A stretch of 64,000 bases of DNA from Lutjanus erythropterus (GCA_020091685.1 CM034594.1:35448733-35512732); one strand, 5' to 3'. Shown: positions 1 through 15,100, counted from the first letter of the stretch. The notes: generated by a model not told the origin, from the sequence alone. A program made the numbers and translations.

Positions 1-431
1 CAAGAACATGATCGCCCAATTATTGAAACAGTCACAGCTCCTTTCATCCACTCCACCATCACTTACTCCCTTTCTCGCTTCATCTACTGTCCACCCTCCT
101 TTTCTCATTTATTCTCTCCCTCATTTCATCCCTTTTACATGTCTGCACACAGATCATTTCAAAAGACAGGAATAGACATCGAGAGAGGAAAAGACAGAAA
201 GTGATGAAAACAGACAGATTTTCACATGCAGGTGGTATACAGCCTTTCTAGAAGAGAACACGTAAGTGTGTGTGATCACAGCACTGCAGCAGAAAAAAGA
301 TTATGGTTTTGTTTGAAGCCTGTAACACAGAGTGACCAATTACTGTATGACTGGTGAACAAGCAACTAGGTAGCACACTTTCTGAAGTGCTAACAAAGTA
401 ACATGTACATCTACACACACATATTCAAGAA

Positions 432-480
432 ACACACACACGCAGTGGCAGTTCTAGACCAGTTTTACAGAGGGGGCCAA
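432..480 (+). mobile_element. Possible hAT-like element terminus
   Basis: The sequence cagtggcagttctagacc followed by a G-rich ggggccaaactgg segment resembles the CAGTGGC...GGGGCC ends of fish hAT-type elements. I could not find the other end or a target duplication. Confidence 0.3.
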
Positions 481-1949
481 ACTGGTGCCAGTTGTTTTGT
501 CAGAGCGTTACATTCCATCGCAGTAATAGTACACAAAGTCATAGCATATAAAATACTGTGGTAGTGACCGCATTTGTTTCAGTTGCAGTTAAAACAGTTG
601 CAGTTATTTGTTTTAGCAACATGGTGTCGGTTTTCATGACAGAATGATAAGTATTAATGTTTCAAAATCTAATTATCCCAATAAGCATGTTTGATTACCG
701 TGCTCTGAAAGACTCGCAGTCCATACTGTCCAGTATCAACCAAACTTAGCAACAGTCTCCCAGATGCAGGCGCAGCAACAACACTGGTTTGTTTTGCATC
801 AGTGAAAATACTGACATCATAAAGTACATGATGCCATTTCAAATCGATAAGATGGTGAAATGATTTCAGTGTGTTTATCAGTACAATACCATGATAATAA
901 TGATAACATGATAATTTTGTCACTATAAACATGATGTGAAATACTCAGTGGTCTCACTCATACACCTGTAAGCACTTTTATCAAATGCAGTAAAAACGTA
1001 CCTCTACACACAGTCTGTGAATACACACTCAAACACAAACTGACTGAAAAAAGAAAAACAACACAAACACTTAATCATTCAAGGAATTACTGAACATGCC
1101 TACACAGTTTTCCTCCACCCCTCACCTCATCCACCCACAGCATCAGTGGGCAGATACTGCTGATTGAATAGCAGCCAAGTGCAACAAACACACACCCACA
1201 AACTGAGACTGCCCTCACACTCAATTATGTTTTAACACTTCTGTGATTCTTTTTTTTTTTTTTTTTCTCGAGATGGTCAATGCTGTGATACTGTGTGTGT
1301 TCTTCTCTGCGTGTGTGTGCATATGTATTGTCTGACAGCAGCAGGCTTGTTTTTTTTTTCCCTCCCAGTGCTAATGTCGTGACTGTAACATGGCTCTGTA
1401 TGTGTAACAACAAATGCAGAAAATGAACTGATCCTCATTTTGTGATTAGACTTTGTCAGTACATTATTTATGAAAACTGTCATTGTGTAAATATTTTGTG
1501 GAACCACCAATTATCATCCCTACAACATTCTCACATAATATCAGTATTGAGGTATTTGATTAAAAAAAAAACATTTTGATGTTTGATGGTCTGAGAAGTT
1601 ATGGTATGTTATTTTAGAGAAGATGTGTATTAAAGCTTTTCTAAGCTAGTATTCACTAGCGATGCAGTTGTCATGCCTTCAAAGCATCAAAATAATTTAA
1701 TATTGGTATATTATTAATTATGACCTGTATTTCCACATCCTCATAGTGTATTTTTCTGCACTATATCTTACAGTCGTTTTATTTCTAACTAAACTAAAAA
1801 TTGTGAACTGTCTAAAGCCCACCATCACCTCCCCTTTAATTGTAGGATATTGAAAAATCAGATATACAAGTATATAAAAAAATTTCCAGAGTTGACAGGA
1901 ATAATTTTGGTGCTTTATATCAGTGATTATTTAAGGTAGATGCAACCTT

Positions 1950-2290
1950 TTTTAAAGTAGAAAACTGTAATATTTACTCTAATAAATAATAAAATGACAA
2001 TGATGTGTTATCAGAGATCAATGAAACATGTTAAGTTGAAATACTGGCTTTCATCACATCAATGCTGCAGCCACGGTGTCCCACTTTTAAATTTCTGTTC
2101 CAGGCCGGAAAAACTGTTTAGTTTGCCCATTTCATGTTAATCAGAGTTCAAATTAATGCCCGATGTACGCCCACTGAGTGAGGGATTATGGATTTAAACC
2201 TTTTTAATATACAGTCTATGGCTCCAACTCGCTATTTGGACTGCAGTACTCATTTTTATACTGGCAATTGCTACATATTGCTCCTTTAAC
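1950..2290. mobile_element. Small interspersed element (family shared with 8325-8445)
   Basis: The stretch with atcagagatcaatgaaacat and, about 45 bases on, gctgcagccacggtgtccc recurs in altered form at 8370-8435 (atcagagattaaggaaacat, then acagccgcagtgtcctcct). The right end read in reverse begins gttaaaggagcaatatgtag, resembling the left end of the other copy (atttaaaggaggaatattta). This fits a non-autonomous DNA element with weak terminal inverted repeats. Confidence 0.5.
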
Positions 2291-3047
2291 TATGCTGACC
2301 GAGCAACTTCATGATAGAAGAAATGTCTCTTTCCTTTGCATTATCTGTGTGTTTCCCAATGAGATACCAGGTCATGTGTATCCCTAATGTAATGATCAAG
2401 ATATATCATAGCATAGCCTAAAAAGTTTGAGATATTTTTACGCAATATTGCCCAGCCTTAGTTAGTAGCCTTTACTCAGTAACTACTGAAGACTTTCCCT
2501 TCAGCAAGTTATTACAGAAATTCATATCAGATCTGTAACATTATTAAACCTTGTTTGGCCCTTGTTTCTGTGTGTATTGGTGTAAAAGTTAAGCAGGTCA
2601 ATAAAGAGCCAAGTAAATTAATGTGGAACAGGAACAACTATTGCTGCTTCACCAGATGGTTAGATACCCTGAAAAAGAAATCATACGCGATTGAAAGATT
2701 GTGTACAACACACTCTTTACTGATTAGCATTCAGCTGTATTTACTTTCTCAGGTTTGTATATTCCATCTCTAGGATATGGAAATATGGCAGTCATGGTAA
2801 TTAAGACAACACTTGCACACAGTTAGGATTACATAGGATTAAGAAGACAAGAGGATATGTGTGAGGGGTGATACTTACATCCTCAAACATTATGTGTGAT
2901 GTGAGATTTTTCAAACCATCTGTTCCTGTTTGGTTGACAAATTCTGAAAGTGTACGATCAGTACTATAGTGGTAAGATAAGTATTGGTAGTAAAATAAAT
3001 ACATTTTCACTTTTGCACTTATTCCCTCTCCTCTGTGCTTTATCCAG

Positions 3048-3123
3048 GGTTGGACAAAGTTCTATGAGTTTTCTTTGTCAGACCTCCGTGCTGGTTTTGA
3101 GATCATCGACAGGCTTTTTGAAG
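3048..3123 (+). CDS. dync2h1: dync2h1 exon (first in window)
   Basis: 76 nt, entered in phase 0 after the acceptor tatccag and left in phase 1 at gtaagg. It encodes GWTKFYEFSLSDLRAGFEII and then DRLFE. The exon upstream of it lies outside the window. Confidence 0.93.
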
Positions 3124-6100
3124 GTAAGGGGCTGGTAACAAACATTACAATGCAGGGGAGAGCTCTGCTCTGCTGCACATATGGTAATGAGAAGTGGAAT
3201 CTATGGGTTCTTTGACCAATTACCTCTTTAATTTACACTACCCCTGATAAAGCCTGACCTGGACAACTCAGCATTTGCATTTCTATGCAGTGTGCAAGCA
3301 TTTGGCCTTTGTTGTATCTCTATGCCTTTCTGTATGTGTGTGTTCTTTTGTTCTGTGCATATTCATTACCACGTCCAAACGGAATCTGTGGATTTAATTT
3401 TACAGTTTTCAGCGGTGATCCAGAATGAAAATCTGCAGAATGTAGCAGATTGTTTTTTTTGTTGTTGCTTGTAATGCCATAGACAATATTCATTTTAGAT
3501 AATAAGGATTGATTTGAGCAAAAATAAACACACCATACATTAAAATAAGTTAAAATTACCTCAAGCAGGGCTGAAAGAAACAATTAGTAGATTTTGGTAG
3601 AGCCTTTGAATTTGAGGTTTTCAAAACATAGTGTGAAAATTAGTCAACCACCATAAACTGCTAAAATGCAAGGTTCAGTGTGGAGCAGAGAAAGCAAAAA
3701 TCACTTAGCAAAACCAACAATCATTAAATTTGACACTTGTCATGTGGATATCCAGTCAGTGTTGATGGTAAACGTAGTCAGCTGAAGCAGTAAATTCCTC
3801 AGTGTGTTATATTTACAGAGAAAGCTGTGCAGTAGTACCTACATGTACCAGGAAAATGCAAAAATACTCATCTAGTACATCCCCTAGCTACCCAGAAGCC
3901 AAGACTGTAAATATAGGCTAAAATAGCCTGTAGTTCTTCCTGCATTCAGTGATGTCACTGGATGCAGGAAGAACAACAGATTTTGCAGCAGGACAACGCA
4001 GCTTTCTTGGCCAGTATATATTCCACATTAGGAATTTATTGCTTCAGTTGACTACATTTACCGTCTGGAAATCCACATGAAAGTACCAAAGTTTCCCTTT
4101 AATCTTCCAACAATTACCATTTCAACACATTTACAAACAAGTACATGAAGAAGTAACTGCTAAGGTGCATGATAACATGAAGTCTGCAGCATCTTTATGC
4201 GTTTAAGATTTGCAGAGGTATTGTCAGAATTTCGCAGGTGCAGATTCCTTGTGTGTTTGCTCAGTGAACATTCTTATAGCTTTCTTTGTGCCTGTGTGTC
4301 TTCTTATCTCTCAAGACGGTAAACATTTCCAGTGGGAGTTTGTCCATGGCCTTCTGGAGAGTGCCATCTATGGTGGACGCATCGACAACCCCTCTGACCT
4401 CCGCATCTTACGCTCCTACCTGGAGCAGTTCTTCTCTGCTCATCTCCTCTCGTCCTCCTTCTCAGCCGGTCAAAGAAGGAGCAGATCAGGGACACGTTTC
4501 TTTCCACCTCAGATCAGCCTCCCAAACTCTTGCTCCATTATGGTAGGTTGCCAGGGCGACACAGTGGTGAAGCACATGCAGTTGGCAGGCGCACACTTGA
4601 ATTCACAGTTGAAGGTGTGGATACTGTATGTGGGGCTCTTAAAGGAAAATCTGATACTTCTCATGTAGATGTCCAGTCAGTGTTGATGATAAATGTAATC
4701 ATTAAAAGCAATAGATTCTGGCTTGAATTCACAGTGATGTCACAGTGATGTCATTGATGTTAAGGAGGAACTACAGGCTATTTTCAGCTTGGATTTCTAG
4801 TCTCTGCCTCTGGGCAGCTAGGGGACGTGCTAGATGAGTATTTTTTTTTCACCAACCACAATGTTTTTGCTAACAAAGTAATAAGATATGGGCTAGGGTT
4901 GTAATATACAGCAACACGGGAGTGGGCATCAGAAGCTTGCATGCAATGCATCATGGTACATGGAGGCACAGCTGGCACAGATGAACACAGGTTTCTTGGT
5001 CAATGTAACATACACAGAAAAATGTATTGCTTCAGTTGACTAAGATTCCCATTGACACTGACTGGACCTCAAAATAAAATTACTGAATTTTCCCCTCAAA
5101 GATGTTCAAGAAATAATTTCTTGTTACTGAGAAAAAGGGACACTTATTAGTTTTTTCTGTACTTAATAACTTAAGCTGCATTGTCCTCCTCTGCTCTTTT
5201 TAATGGTCTCAGATGCCCTGGCAGAGAAGCAAAAACAATTCAAAGAAAGGGTACTGAATTAATGCTCCCAAGTTTTTCACTGACTCAATTTACTGTTTGT
5301 GGTTTGGTCAGTATTGAAGTTTCATTAGTCCATGTTGTGTTAGCTCTCATTTTAAGTTGGTTTATAAAGTAGCCACTACAAATTCATCCAATTAGCTGGC
5401 CTCATGTTTACACAAGTGGTTTTGTTCTTTCTATTGCTTTGCATTCTGTTGATTCAGCTTAGTATACACAACAAACAAGTGGGCGTACATGCCCAAAACT
5501 GTTCATTAGGTATCTGTTCATTTCAGGTCCGAGACTAGAATCAGTTAGTACAATGCAGAGCCATTTGCTATACAAAAGAAGTCAATATGGAAATTTATAC
5601 TTTGAATTGGCAGTCTCTGCAATTTAAGTCGGTAGTAAGTGGGAGTTCCAAATGGATACTGCATCAAACCGTACAAACAACACACCTAATTAAGGACAAT
5701 ACAGTATTATTTATCCAATGCTCCCACAAAGCAATCCAACAACCGCGCTGCAAGAGTTTATTTTTTTTCAATGTAGTAGCACGTGTTGCTTGAAAATGCT
5801 AAAATGTTGTCTTGTGTCTCAGAGCCATGATAAAAATAGGCACCACACTGACATTCTCTCTCTGTTTAACATTTCTGTGTGTGACCTGTGTGTGTCTGTG
5901 TGTCTTCCCAGGACTACCGCAGCGTAATAGAGAATCTCCCTGAGGATGACAGACCTGCATTCTTTGGTCTGCCTGCCAACATAGAGAGATCCTCCCAGAG
6001 AATCATCAGCTCCCAGGTGCACCCACGCACACAGCCACCTGCTTACACACACAAACACACACCAGCAGCAGCAGCAGCACCGCCACCACCACAACACACA

Positions 6101-9100
6101 TGAAAAAATACAAACACAAAGCCACACACACATACACTCACACAAATATGTAGATGTGCACTCTCTCTAACTCACACAGGAAAGCCCACAAGCACATTCA
6201 TCAGTGCACATGTTCATGCTCACAGAAGCACATGCAATCACATACATGCCTGTATACACATAAACAAACCCTTTGAAATTATTACAGTTACAATTACAAT
6301 TATTCTTACCACACAGTGTTGCAGACCAGTGAACTATTGATACTATTTTCCATAATTGAATGCAAAAAATAAAGACATGAAAAGATGGGAAAAGATTCAA
6401 TATTATGTTAACTGGGGTAAGTGGTAACTGTGGTTAAGGGCTGTGGTCATCACCCTACATCTGAAAATATTAACAGCCATAAGCAACACAAAATGAGTGT
6501 TCTCTGGTTGTTAGGACAGCTCACAGCAAGTTCAAACATAGGCTACCAAATTATGCCAGCTATTGACTACCTAGAATAATTAAAGAAACTAGGGCTGGGG
6601 GAAAAGCTCAGTTCTTAGAAACATCGCAATGCGGACATGGAAGGTTCTCAGTGGATTCACAAATGTCAAAAATCAATTTTCCAAATGTTCCATGACAAAG
6701 AAATGTTGACAGAGCAAAAAAGGCGGAACTCAGCTGCGAAGGCGATGCAGCAACTGGACAGTCCACAGCGTACAGACGCTAGAGTTATCTTGTAAGGGAG
6801 AGATGTGCTTCATATTCACAAAAGACAACAGTTGCAAGTATATTTGATTTATCATTTAAATATCATGATGTAAAATATCAGATGCATCAATAATGCATCC
6901 TCTGAATCAGAATCACATTGAATGGTGAGGTCTTACGAGGAATGATTCACAAGAAATTTGACTACAGGCTTGTGACATTCTGCCTGTCATTTTCCCTTGT
7001 AGTGATGAGGAATGAGTTGGACGATGCAAAATTATTTTTGTAACAATAGCGAGTGTTACCTCGACTTGTTCTGATAATCTCATCATCATCAAAACCACTG
7101 GGATGCTGCACTGAGGACGTAACATTAGCTGCTGAGTGCTGTATTTGTAAGTGTTTGGTGAGGTTGCTGGCGTTACCCTGTTTACACACGACTGATTTTT
7201 ACTGACATTGCATTCAGCTTCAGTTTTGTTAGATTTAGTATAGTGAGCCCACTGGCCATGACTGGAGAACACAAAATGTGACCATGCAGTTATCCAACAT
7301 CAAACCTAATTGACTGGTGGTGACAGCTTCGCCATCATTGGGGGAGAGTTTTGATTCTAAAATGCCAGCTATGCTGGAGCGAATTACCGTTACATAACAA
7401 CAGCAGCACCATTTGTCCATGACCTCATCCATATTTTGGTTCTGACAGTCAGAAGCTGGTTCCAATTCAGTACTCTCGATATACATTCATACCGGTCAGT
7501 ACAGATACTGATGTTTTGATCTTCTGGAGTTTAATACAAAACAAACAAACAAACAAACAAACAAACAAACAAGTACTTCTTGCCAAGAGAAACTCACTTT
7601 TTCACTTTGGCAGCCATTTTTTTGCCTTGTCACAGCACTCTTTGTATAGAAAGCCAATTACTGTTCAAATTACACAGGTGATTACTCTACCAAATTATAG
7701 GGGAAAACTGCGCAGGTGTATTGTGTGACATTGTAGTTGATTCAGTTTGAACAGTCTGTACTCTGTGTGTGTGTGTGTGTGTTTGAGAGTGTGAGTTGAT
7801 AAATATATATGTATTTGTGTTTTTATCCTTCAAACAATCCCACACCCTCAGTCATGTTATGGGGGACCACCTCTATTTAGGAGACATAAAAGCGGTTTAT
7901 TTTAGGGTCAGGACTTCAATTTAAGGTTAAGGTATTATACCAGGCAGCCATCCGTTTCCATTTATTTCACTACCGAATAAAATTCACCTTGCAGAGACAT
8001 GAAACCAGGTTTAGATGGGTAATCCATCACAGGGAATATCATGTCTGCTTTTATCAGCGTCAAGGTTATGTTGTCATTGCGTTTTCAAGTGTAAGCTGAT
8101 TTTATAAAGTCAACACTGCAGCAATAATGTCCCTTTAACAAATAGAGCAATGCTCAAGAGTCTGCAAACAGGAAAACAATGATTTATTAGTATATTACTG
8201 ACCAAAAGGTTGAGGTGGGTAGGTGTGAGCGAGGGAAGAGTTTCTCAACCTTGAACTTGCATAACATGCAGGACACTAAAGATTCCTCAGGCTGATAGAT
8301 TTGAATATGTTTTATATAGAAAATTATTTAAAGGAGGAATATTTATCATGAAATGACCCTGATATTACATCAGAGATTAAGGAAACATGTTGAAACACTT
8401 ACTTCTTCGACAACGTTACAGCCGCAGTGTCCTCCTTTATTATATGAGTTCTAATAAATAATTTGTGATCTTATAGAAGGAGAAGATGTTTATAATTGTA
8501 CGTCTTGGTAATAAGGATCCTGGGACATGAAAGTGGGGTCATTAACAAAAAAGTTAGATCCGGGATTAGAGGATTGAAGTAAGGATCAGCACAAAGATAT
8601 TGAGACGTATCAGTGTGTGGAAATGTGTGTGTGTAGGGATTGATGGTCACTGCAGATTCTGATGTAACTCAACGCAACAGTCTCACACACACACAGAATG
8701 TGCTCTTTAACTGTTGTGTCTGTGTGTGTGATATAATCATGGAAGATAGAAGAGAAACAGGATGTAGAGTGAAGAGTGCATCGCTGCGCTGCTCTCTTTT
8801 TGTGACCAACTTTTTATTTGTTTTTTTGTATGATTCAAACAGAACAGAGCGTGCAAAATTAATTCCTTCTAGTCCTTGTTTTCTGAGCAAAATCAGTGTT
8901 TTCATTACGCAACTTCATACACCTGTTCATGGAAATAGAGCAAAAATGAAGGGAGGTGATAGGATGGACAGAGTGAGGTGATGTTTTTGTGTTTGTATGT
9001 GTCTGTGTGTGTGCAATTATCCTCAGCAAACACACTTAAGCCACACAAAACCAGCACAGCTTGTGTGTGCGGTCCCTATGTGGGTGTTAATGCTTTTAAG

Positions 9101-12100
9101 TCCATTCATACTGTCAGTGTGGTCTGCTGATCGCTGCAGCCACCAACCTAGTTTAATTCACACAAATCCCACAAGGCCGCTCGTGTGTGTGTGTGTTACT
9201 GTGTCTCTCTCCACCTATTTCCCCTACTTGTGATTGTCTCCCCTCCTGCTGTCATTTGTCACTGTCATGTTCATGCTCCCTCTCTGTGTCTCTCCTTCTC
9301 TCTGTCTTTTTTAACCTTAATTCATGGCTTCTCCTCTCCCTAAAGACCTTTGTCACTTTCTGTGGGTTGGGCACTTGACCACACACACACCCCAAACAGA
9401 GCCCAGGGGACAGTCAGCGGTTTAGGTGGATGCCATTTTAAATAAATGCTTAATCTTAGTGTGAATGACCTGAAATGAGTCAGAATGGTTCTAAATGTCT
9501 AGTGAGCATTGCCTCGGGCTTACTGACACAATGTATGATGTGGACGTGTGTGCGTTAGGGGCATCGCCATAAACCAGTGCTGAAGATAATCATGATATTT
9601 AAAAATGATATATTGATATCATGATAATAATACACATATGACAATACTGTGGGTTTTTTTTTTTTTAAATCAGAATTTATTCAAAGGTCTGTGTAGGAAA
9701 CAACTTAAAAGGATTCATTTTTTGTCCTCACTCAAAAATACTGTACCAGTCTACTTAGTAGGCCAGACCTCTGTGACCTCTCAAGCTCTGTAATAATGAA
9801 TCATCATTCTTCTTTTCATTAGGATGAGCATGTATGAGCCTACTCTGATGGTTGTTAAAAGAAAAATACAACAGAGGCATTTACCAAATGGGGAGTTTCT
9901 AAGAATGAAAACAATTACAGTTAATGTCAATTTTGAGTGTAAACCTTTGGAATTAATCTCTTATTCTTTTGGTGTGTGTGTGTATTTGTGGGCTGGGGGG
10001 TGTTAAAGTTTCTTCAGGCAGGAGTAAGGAGGCTCCAAAGAAACAAAGTTGGGAACCACTGGTGTAAATAATCCGGTTCCTCTTAAAAATACTGTATGCT
10101 CTTAAATCATTTCCACTTTAAGTGTAATTGTACTTCTTGTACATTTTTGTAGAGTTATAGTTACAGACTCTCCCTCCACCTCCCTATTTTGAGTGTTACT
10201 CATTTGTCAAAAAAAAAGAGACAAAACGTACAAAAAACAACTTAAACGTGGTTTGGCTGATAGCATTTTTTCCCCTCAAACTTTCTGTAGATATCACAAC
10301 ATCATCTTTATTGTGCATTCTTTTGGTCACAATATAATCATGCAGTGAGCGTTTCATTTTTGTAATAGAAGGTGAGTGCCTGGAAATCAGCTCTTGTTTT
10401 TTAGCAGTGTCAATGTACACAGAGCAGTGCAACAGCATGGCAAACTGAAAACTTCATAAAAGTCCAAAACTCACGAAAACAGAGGGCAGGTGACGTGCTG
10501 TCAGCCACTTCAGCAACCCCTGTGCACTGCAGCATGTGCCGCAACGAGAGAGGAGATACGCTTCGTGGTACACTGGGATTTTATAGCTGAAGTACGAGCA
10601 GATGACAAAGAAAGACATCAAAACATGAGTCTCACTTCGAAAACATACTCATGTAAGTTTGCTGTAGCAATATGTTTAATGAGCAATGCAGAAGATGAGT
10701 ACTTAAAGTATAAACTGGGACTAGCAAGTGAAAATGTATCACTGGGTTGTTATCACAATTAATACAATACAAAAAGCAGAGCATCAAGAAAGTATCTTTC
10801 CCTCCATCTTGTTTGAATAAATGAGCTGTCTCTGTGCTTATATTCAGCTCAGTGATAGTGCCTTTATATATCTGATTAAATAGCATATGTGCTTGTGTCT
10901 TCTTTTCCTAGAGTTCTGCTCGGTAGATGTCTTTATTGGACGTCATCTTTACTAAGACCATGAGAAATAGTCCCCTGATTAAAAACTGTGAACCACAATC
11001 CTGGATTACACTGAATTAAAGTGAAAGCTTTACCCCCAGTGAAATTAAAGCTGAACTTTGCACATAGACGTTGTCTAGTAAGGGTTTTTTTTTTCCCCAG
11101 ATGGTTATGACCGTAAATGCAGTTGCTGCCTGGTAGTCACTGGTTCAGATAAGAATAAATCTTAATATATTTAAATCCCTATATATTTGAACCCCAATAT
11201 ATTTCAAATCTCCATCCTCAGCTGCCCTCATTTTTACTGCTGTCAGGGTGAAGTTCTAGATTAGCTATCTGCTTTTTTATCCTTCCTTTCCTTCTTCCTC
11301 TCTCTATCTCTCTCACTCTCTCTCTTCCTTACAAACACACACACATGCATGCACATACACATGCACATACTCACACTTCCCCTCCTGAGCAGAGAAGATA
11401 AAGCAGGTGTTAGTAAAGAGTTCTCCTGGCCCAAATGAAAGCCATTTATCAGACGCTTTGCCTTCCTCACAACACACACATATACGTGGAAACTCACACA
11501 ACCACACAAACACACACTCGAGTCAAGATAAAAGCACTATCCAGGACTTTAAGCCTGAAGCTAAGCATGCTTGATTAGGTGTGTAAGGAGCTGTTAGGAG
11601 ATGTGTTTGGGGTTTGCCCTTTTTTCACTTGTAATATTCCAGGACATGAAAAAGTGTTGACTGTCACTGTAGAGTGTAGCCACCAGAGATGTCAATGACT
11701 TTTTATTACAGCGTTTTAAAAAACAGCATTTTATTCATGCGTTGCTTTTGGGTGGAACAAGCAAAAGTGCATATTTATTATATCCCCCCTTCTTCACAGT
11801 TTTTCAGAGGAGACAGGTGTACTTTAGTAAATACCACACATACCTTTTTTTTGTTATCAGTCACACTTCAGTGTATAATTAGATGAGGGAAGTTGCAGTT
11901 ACATGGCCATTTATTTTTGGACGACCTTCTTGCTGCCACAGGATCTGTCTCATAAACAAATGCAACGCTCAGATGACTAATTCAGGAAACAGGCACCTCT
12001 GCTCCACTTCTAGAACACCTTTGCTGAACTGATTAATTTGTTTGTTTTTATAATTGATTTATTCACAGGTGATTTCCCAGCTGCGTGTTCTGAGCCGCTC

Positions 12101-15100
12101 AGAGGCAACAGGCTCAAAGTTTGACAGGGAGCTCTGGTCGAATGGACTTTCGCCCGTCCTCCACTTGTGGAAGAAACTTAACCAGGTCAGTTTTTCTCTT
12201 CTTAGCAGCAACAATTAGTCGATAATAGGTTAGTCGATCAAGAGAAAATTAGTTGCCAACTATTTTGATAATTCATTAATCATTTCAGTCATTCAGCAAA
12301 AATGTCAAATATTTGCTAGTTGCAGCTTCTTCACTGTGAGGATTTGTGGCTTTTCTTTGTCATTTATGACAGTAAATGAAGAGTCTTTGGATTTTGATCT
12401 GTTGGTTGGAAAAAATGGCTCTGGGAAATTATGATGAGCATTTTTCATTACTTTTGGACATTTTATAGGTTAAATGGTTCATTGATTAATCCAGAAAATA
12501 ATTAGCAGATCGATCAGTCATGAGAATAATCTTTATTTGCAGACCTACACTTATTTCCTCATTGAACAGAAAAAATACATATTATTCTACCAAGCTAAGA
12601 AGAGCTTAATTGCCTTGTTAACTCGTCATAAAACACACTTCATTTAAACTCACCATCTTGGTTAGTCATTCCACTGTTCGAACAATCACCAACCCTGGTT
12701 TGTTGGTTTAAATCCTTAATTCACATGTGAAAATATTCTGGCTCTACAGGCTGTTTTCCTTTCATTAAATTAGCAAAATAAAATGACAAAAGTCGCCCAA
12801 AACCCATAACCAGCAACATACTCAATGACCAAACAGCAGTGTATTCATCTAATTGCCCAACCCTAATTAACTCATTCATAATTGCTAAAGACTTACATAT
12901 TTTAGACCATTTCATCGTTAAATTCAAAGTACCTGGTAAGTATTTACTAATAGATTAGTTTTGAGAACACTATCTAAATCTTTGAAGTTCTTTTCAAGCT
13001 TTGACAGTTCCATGCTAGACTTTATTTGTATGCAAAATCATGTTTTCACATTTCCCACACAGCAGCAACTAGTCTAAATTAAAAACTGTGAAAGCTCGTT
13101 GGAAATTAGTGTGGTCTAATTGAGCGCTGCGTGTTGATAGCCACTGGCTTCTCTAGTCAGGCAGCTCTCCTGTGTGCGGTTGCTTGGAGACTGGCACCTT
13201 TTCAAATCAAAAGGACATCTACCTCTACATTAAATAATTTAGCCACCATACTCCCCCTCTGTGTTTTATTCCCTCTCACGCTGTAAATCACACATGATCT
13301 CCCTCTCCTTTTGTCTCATTTGCACATATGGCTCCCTCTCTTTGCAGGCGGGGTTGTTTTGTACTTACTGAGAGGAGACTGATTGACTCTGTTAATTGTT
13401 GAAAATTGTACCACCAGCCCTGCTTCCCATAGATCACAATCTACCTCTGACCGCTTTCAATTAACTGGCCCTTTGTTGTCAGCTAACCCTCTGTGCTTGA
13501 CCATCAGTGGTCTGTTCCCTGAAGTGTAGCTTAAATGCACCCCTTTATGCATGCACATTATTTGTGTGTGTGTGTATCTATAAACTGCGAGTGGGCCTGA
13601 CTTTGTGTGTGGAGATATTTATGTATTTATTCCGACAAATCTTTCTGTAGTCTGGATCGAGGGGAGAAGCACGAGACAGCAGATACTGTTTATTTGGCTG
13701 TTAAGTCACATTTTTGAATAGAGACAATAGCAGAGCTGTAGTCAAGCTGAATTTTTTGCTCATTGTCTCATTTATCTCCCGCTCTCCATTGTCTCCATTC
13801 CTTCGTCCTGCAGTCACACTATCCTCTCTCCCCCTCTTTCCTCCTCTGCCTCTTACTGAGTAGATGCAAGGAAAACAAAATAGGCTACAGGTACAGAGTG
13901 TGATATCAGCAACTGAATACAACACAATGTCAGTGCTGGTACACATTTGTTTTTTCTGTATGCATTTGTGTTTGTACACAAATACAAAAACAAACGTTTA
14001 GATTTCTGTGTTAACTAGTGTAAACAAATTGTCCTCTTGGTTTGCACTGCGGAGAGAAACAATTTCCTATTTGGTTACAGCTTGTTTTTTGTGGAAGAAC
14101 CAAGAGCTGGACTATTTAGTGTATGTGTGTTGAGCTACGGAAACCCACAGGGAACAGTAGGAAGATACAGTGTAGTAATGGGAGAAATAATTTGAATGAA
14201 AAAAGATAGCATGCTGTTGCACAGCAGCAGTTACAAAATGCATTATGCATCTTACACTAAATAATGTTACATCCATGCTACTTTGTTGCCAGTTTGATGA
14301 GACTGATTAGTTGATGTATTGCCAATAGTGCTCCATTGAAAAGAGGGATGTGAAGCAAGGCTAGGACAACTGTACAATATTATACAGCAGGCCTTGAACC
14401 ACTGCAGCCCAGAGTACAAAAAATATCTATAGCTCTGAGGTCTTTAGAATGATTATTGTCTCATTATTTTTGCTTCCCTGAATGTAGAAAATATAATCCT
14501 TCTCCTTCCCTCCCGCCATCCCCTTTATCATCTCTCTCTCTCTTTCGTCTCAGTCTTCGAAAATTATGTTTTTTAACATGACTCTGGCAATCTATCTGTC
14601 TATCCTACGGGTGGGCAATTATTTTTCACGGGGGGCCACATGATAAATTGACTAGGCTGCCATGGACCAGACACAAATGTGATAAAAGGTTCTAATAATG
14701 GCTGAATCTCTAATAATAGAACAGTCAGAAGTGTTCTGTACAGGGCACAGCGGTACGTAAGTGTGTATGAGCTAATATCTGGCTAACACAGTAATGAACT
14801 TCTATTGGTCATCCTTTCTGAATTGCCGTGTGATGAATTGTGGCCTAATTATTTTTGTTGGCAGGGTCTAAAACGTGAAACTTTACAGTATGCCATGCAT
14901 GCTGGATACAGGTTGCAATAATAGTAGGAGCACCAGTAGAAGAAGAACAATGTAAACAACATGGATGTGTCATTGACTCATTAAAGTTAAAGTGTAAAAG
15001 GTAAAGTTTGTTATCATTACCAGTGAACACAGCACTGACCTCTTTGAGAATAAAGACCTGATAACAGTTTAACTGTAAACGAAATGACTGACTTTTTGAT

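Larger units (their letters stand above)
1..3047 (+). other. dync2h1 intron (3' part)
   Basis: No exon was recognised here. It is AT-rich DNA with poly-T/CA tracts and two probable transposon relics: a hAT-like terminus near 432 and a small element at 1915-2290. The short open frames lack coding character. Confidence 0.6.
6017..12068 (+). other. dync2h1 intron (about 6 kb)
   Basis: It starts with CA-rich DNA and a CAG/CCA run (6064-6096). It holds a hAT-type BED-finger relic (about 6913-7280), an (AAAC)n tract, a small-element copy (8325-8445) and a hAT-like end at 10048-10061. The remainder is AT-rich and shows no further gene. Confidence 0.7.

Noticed and set aside
5819-6145. 108-codon minus-strand frame opposite the 5912 exon
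   Set aside because: Shadow of the dync2h1 exon and the CA/CCA-rich sequence that follows it.
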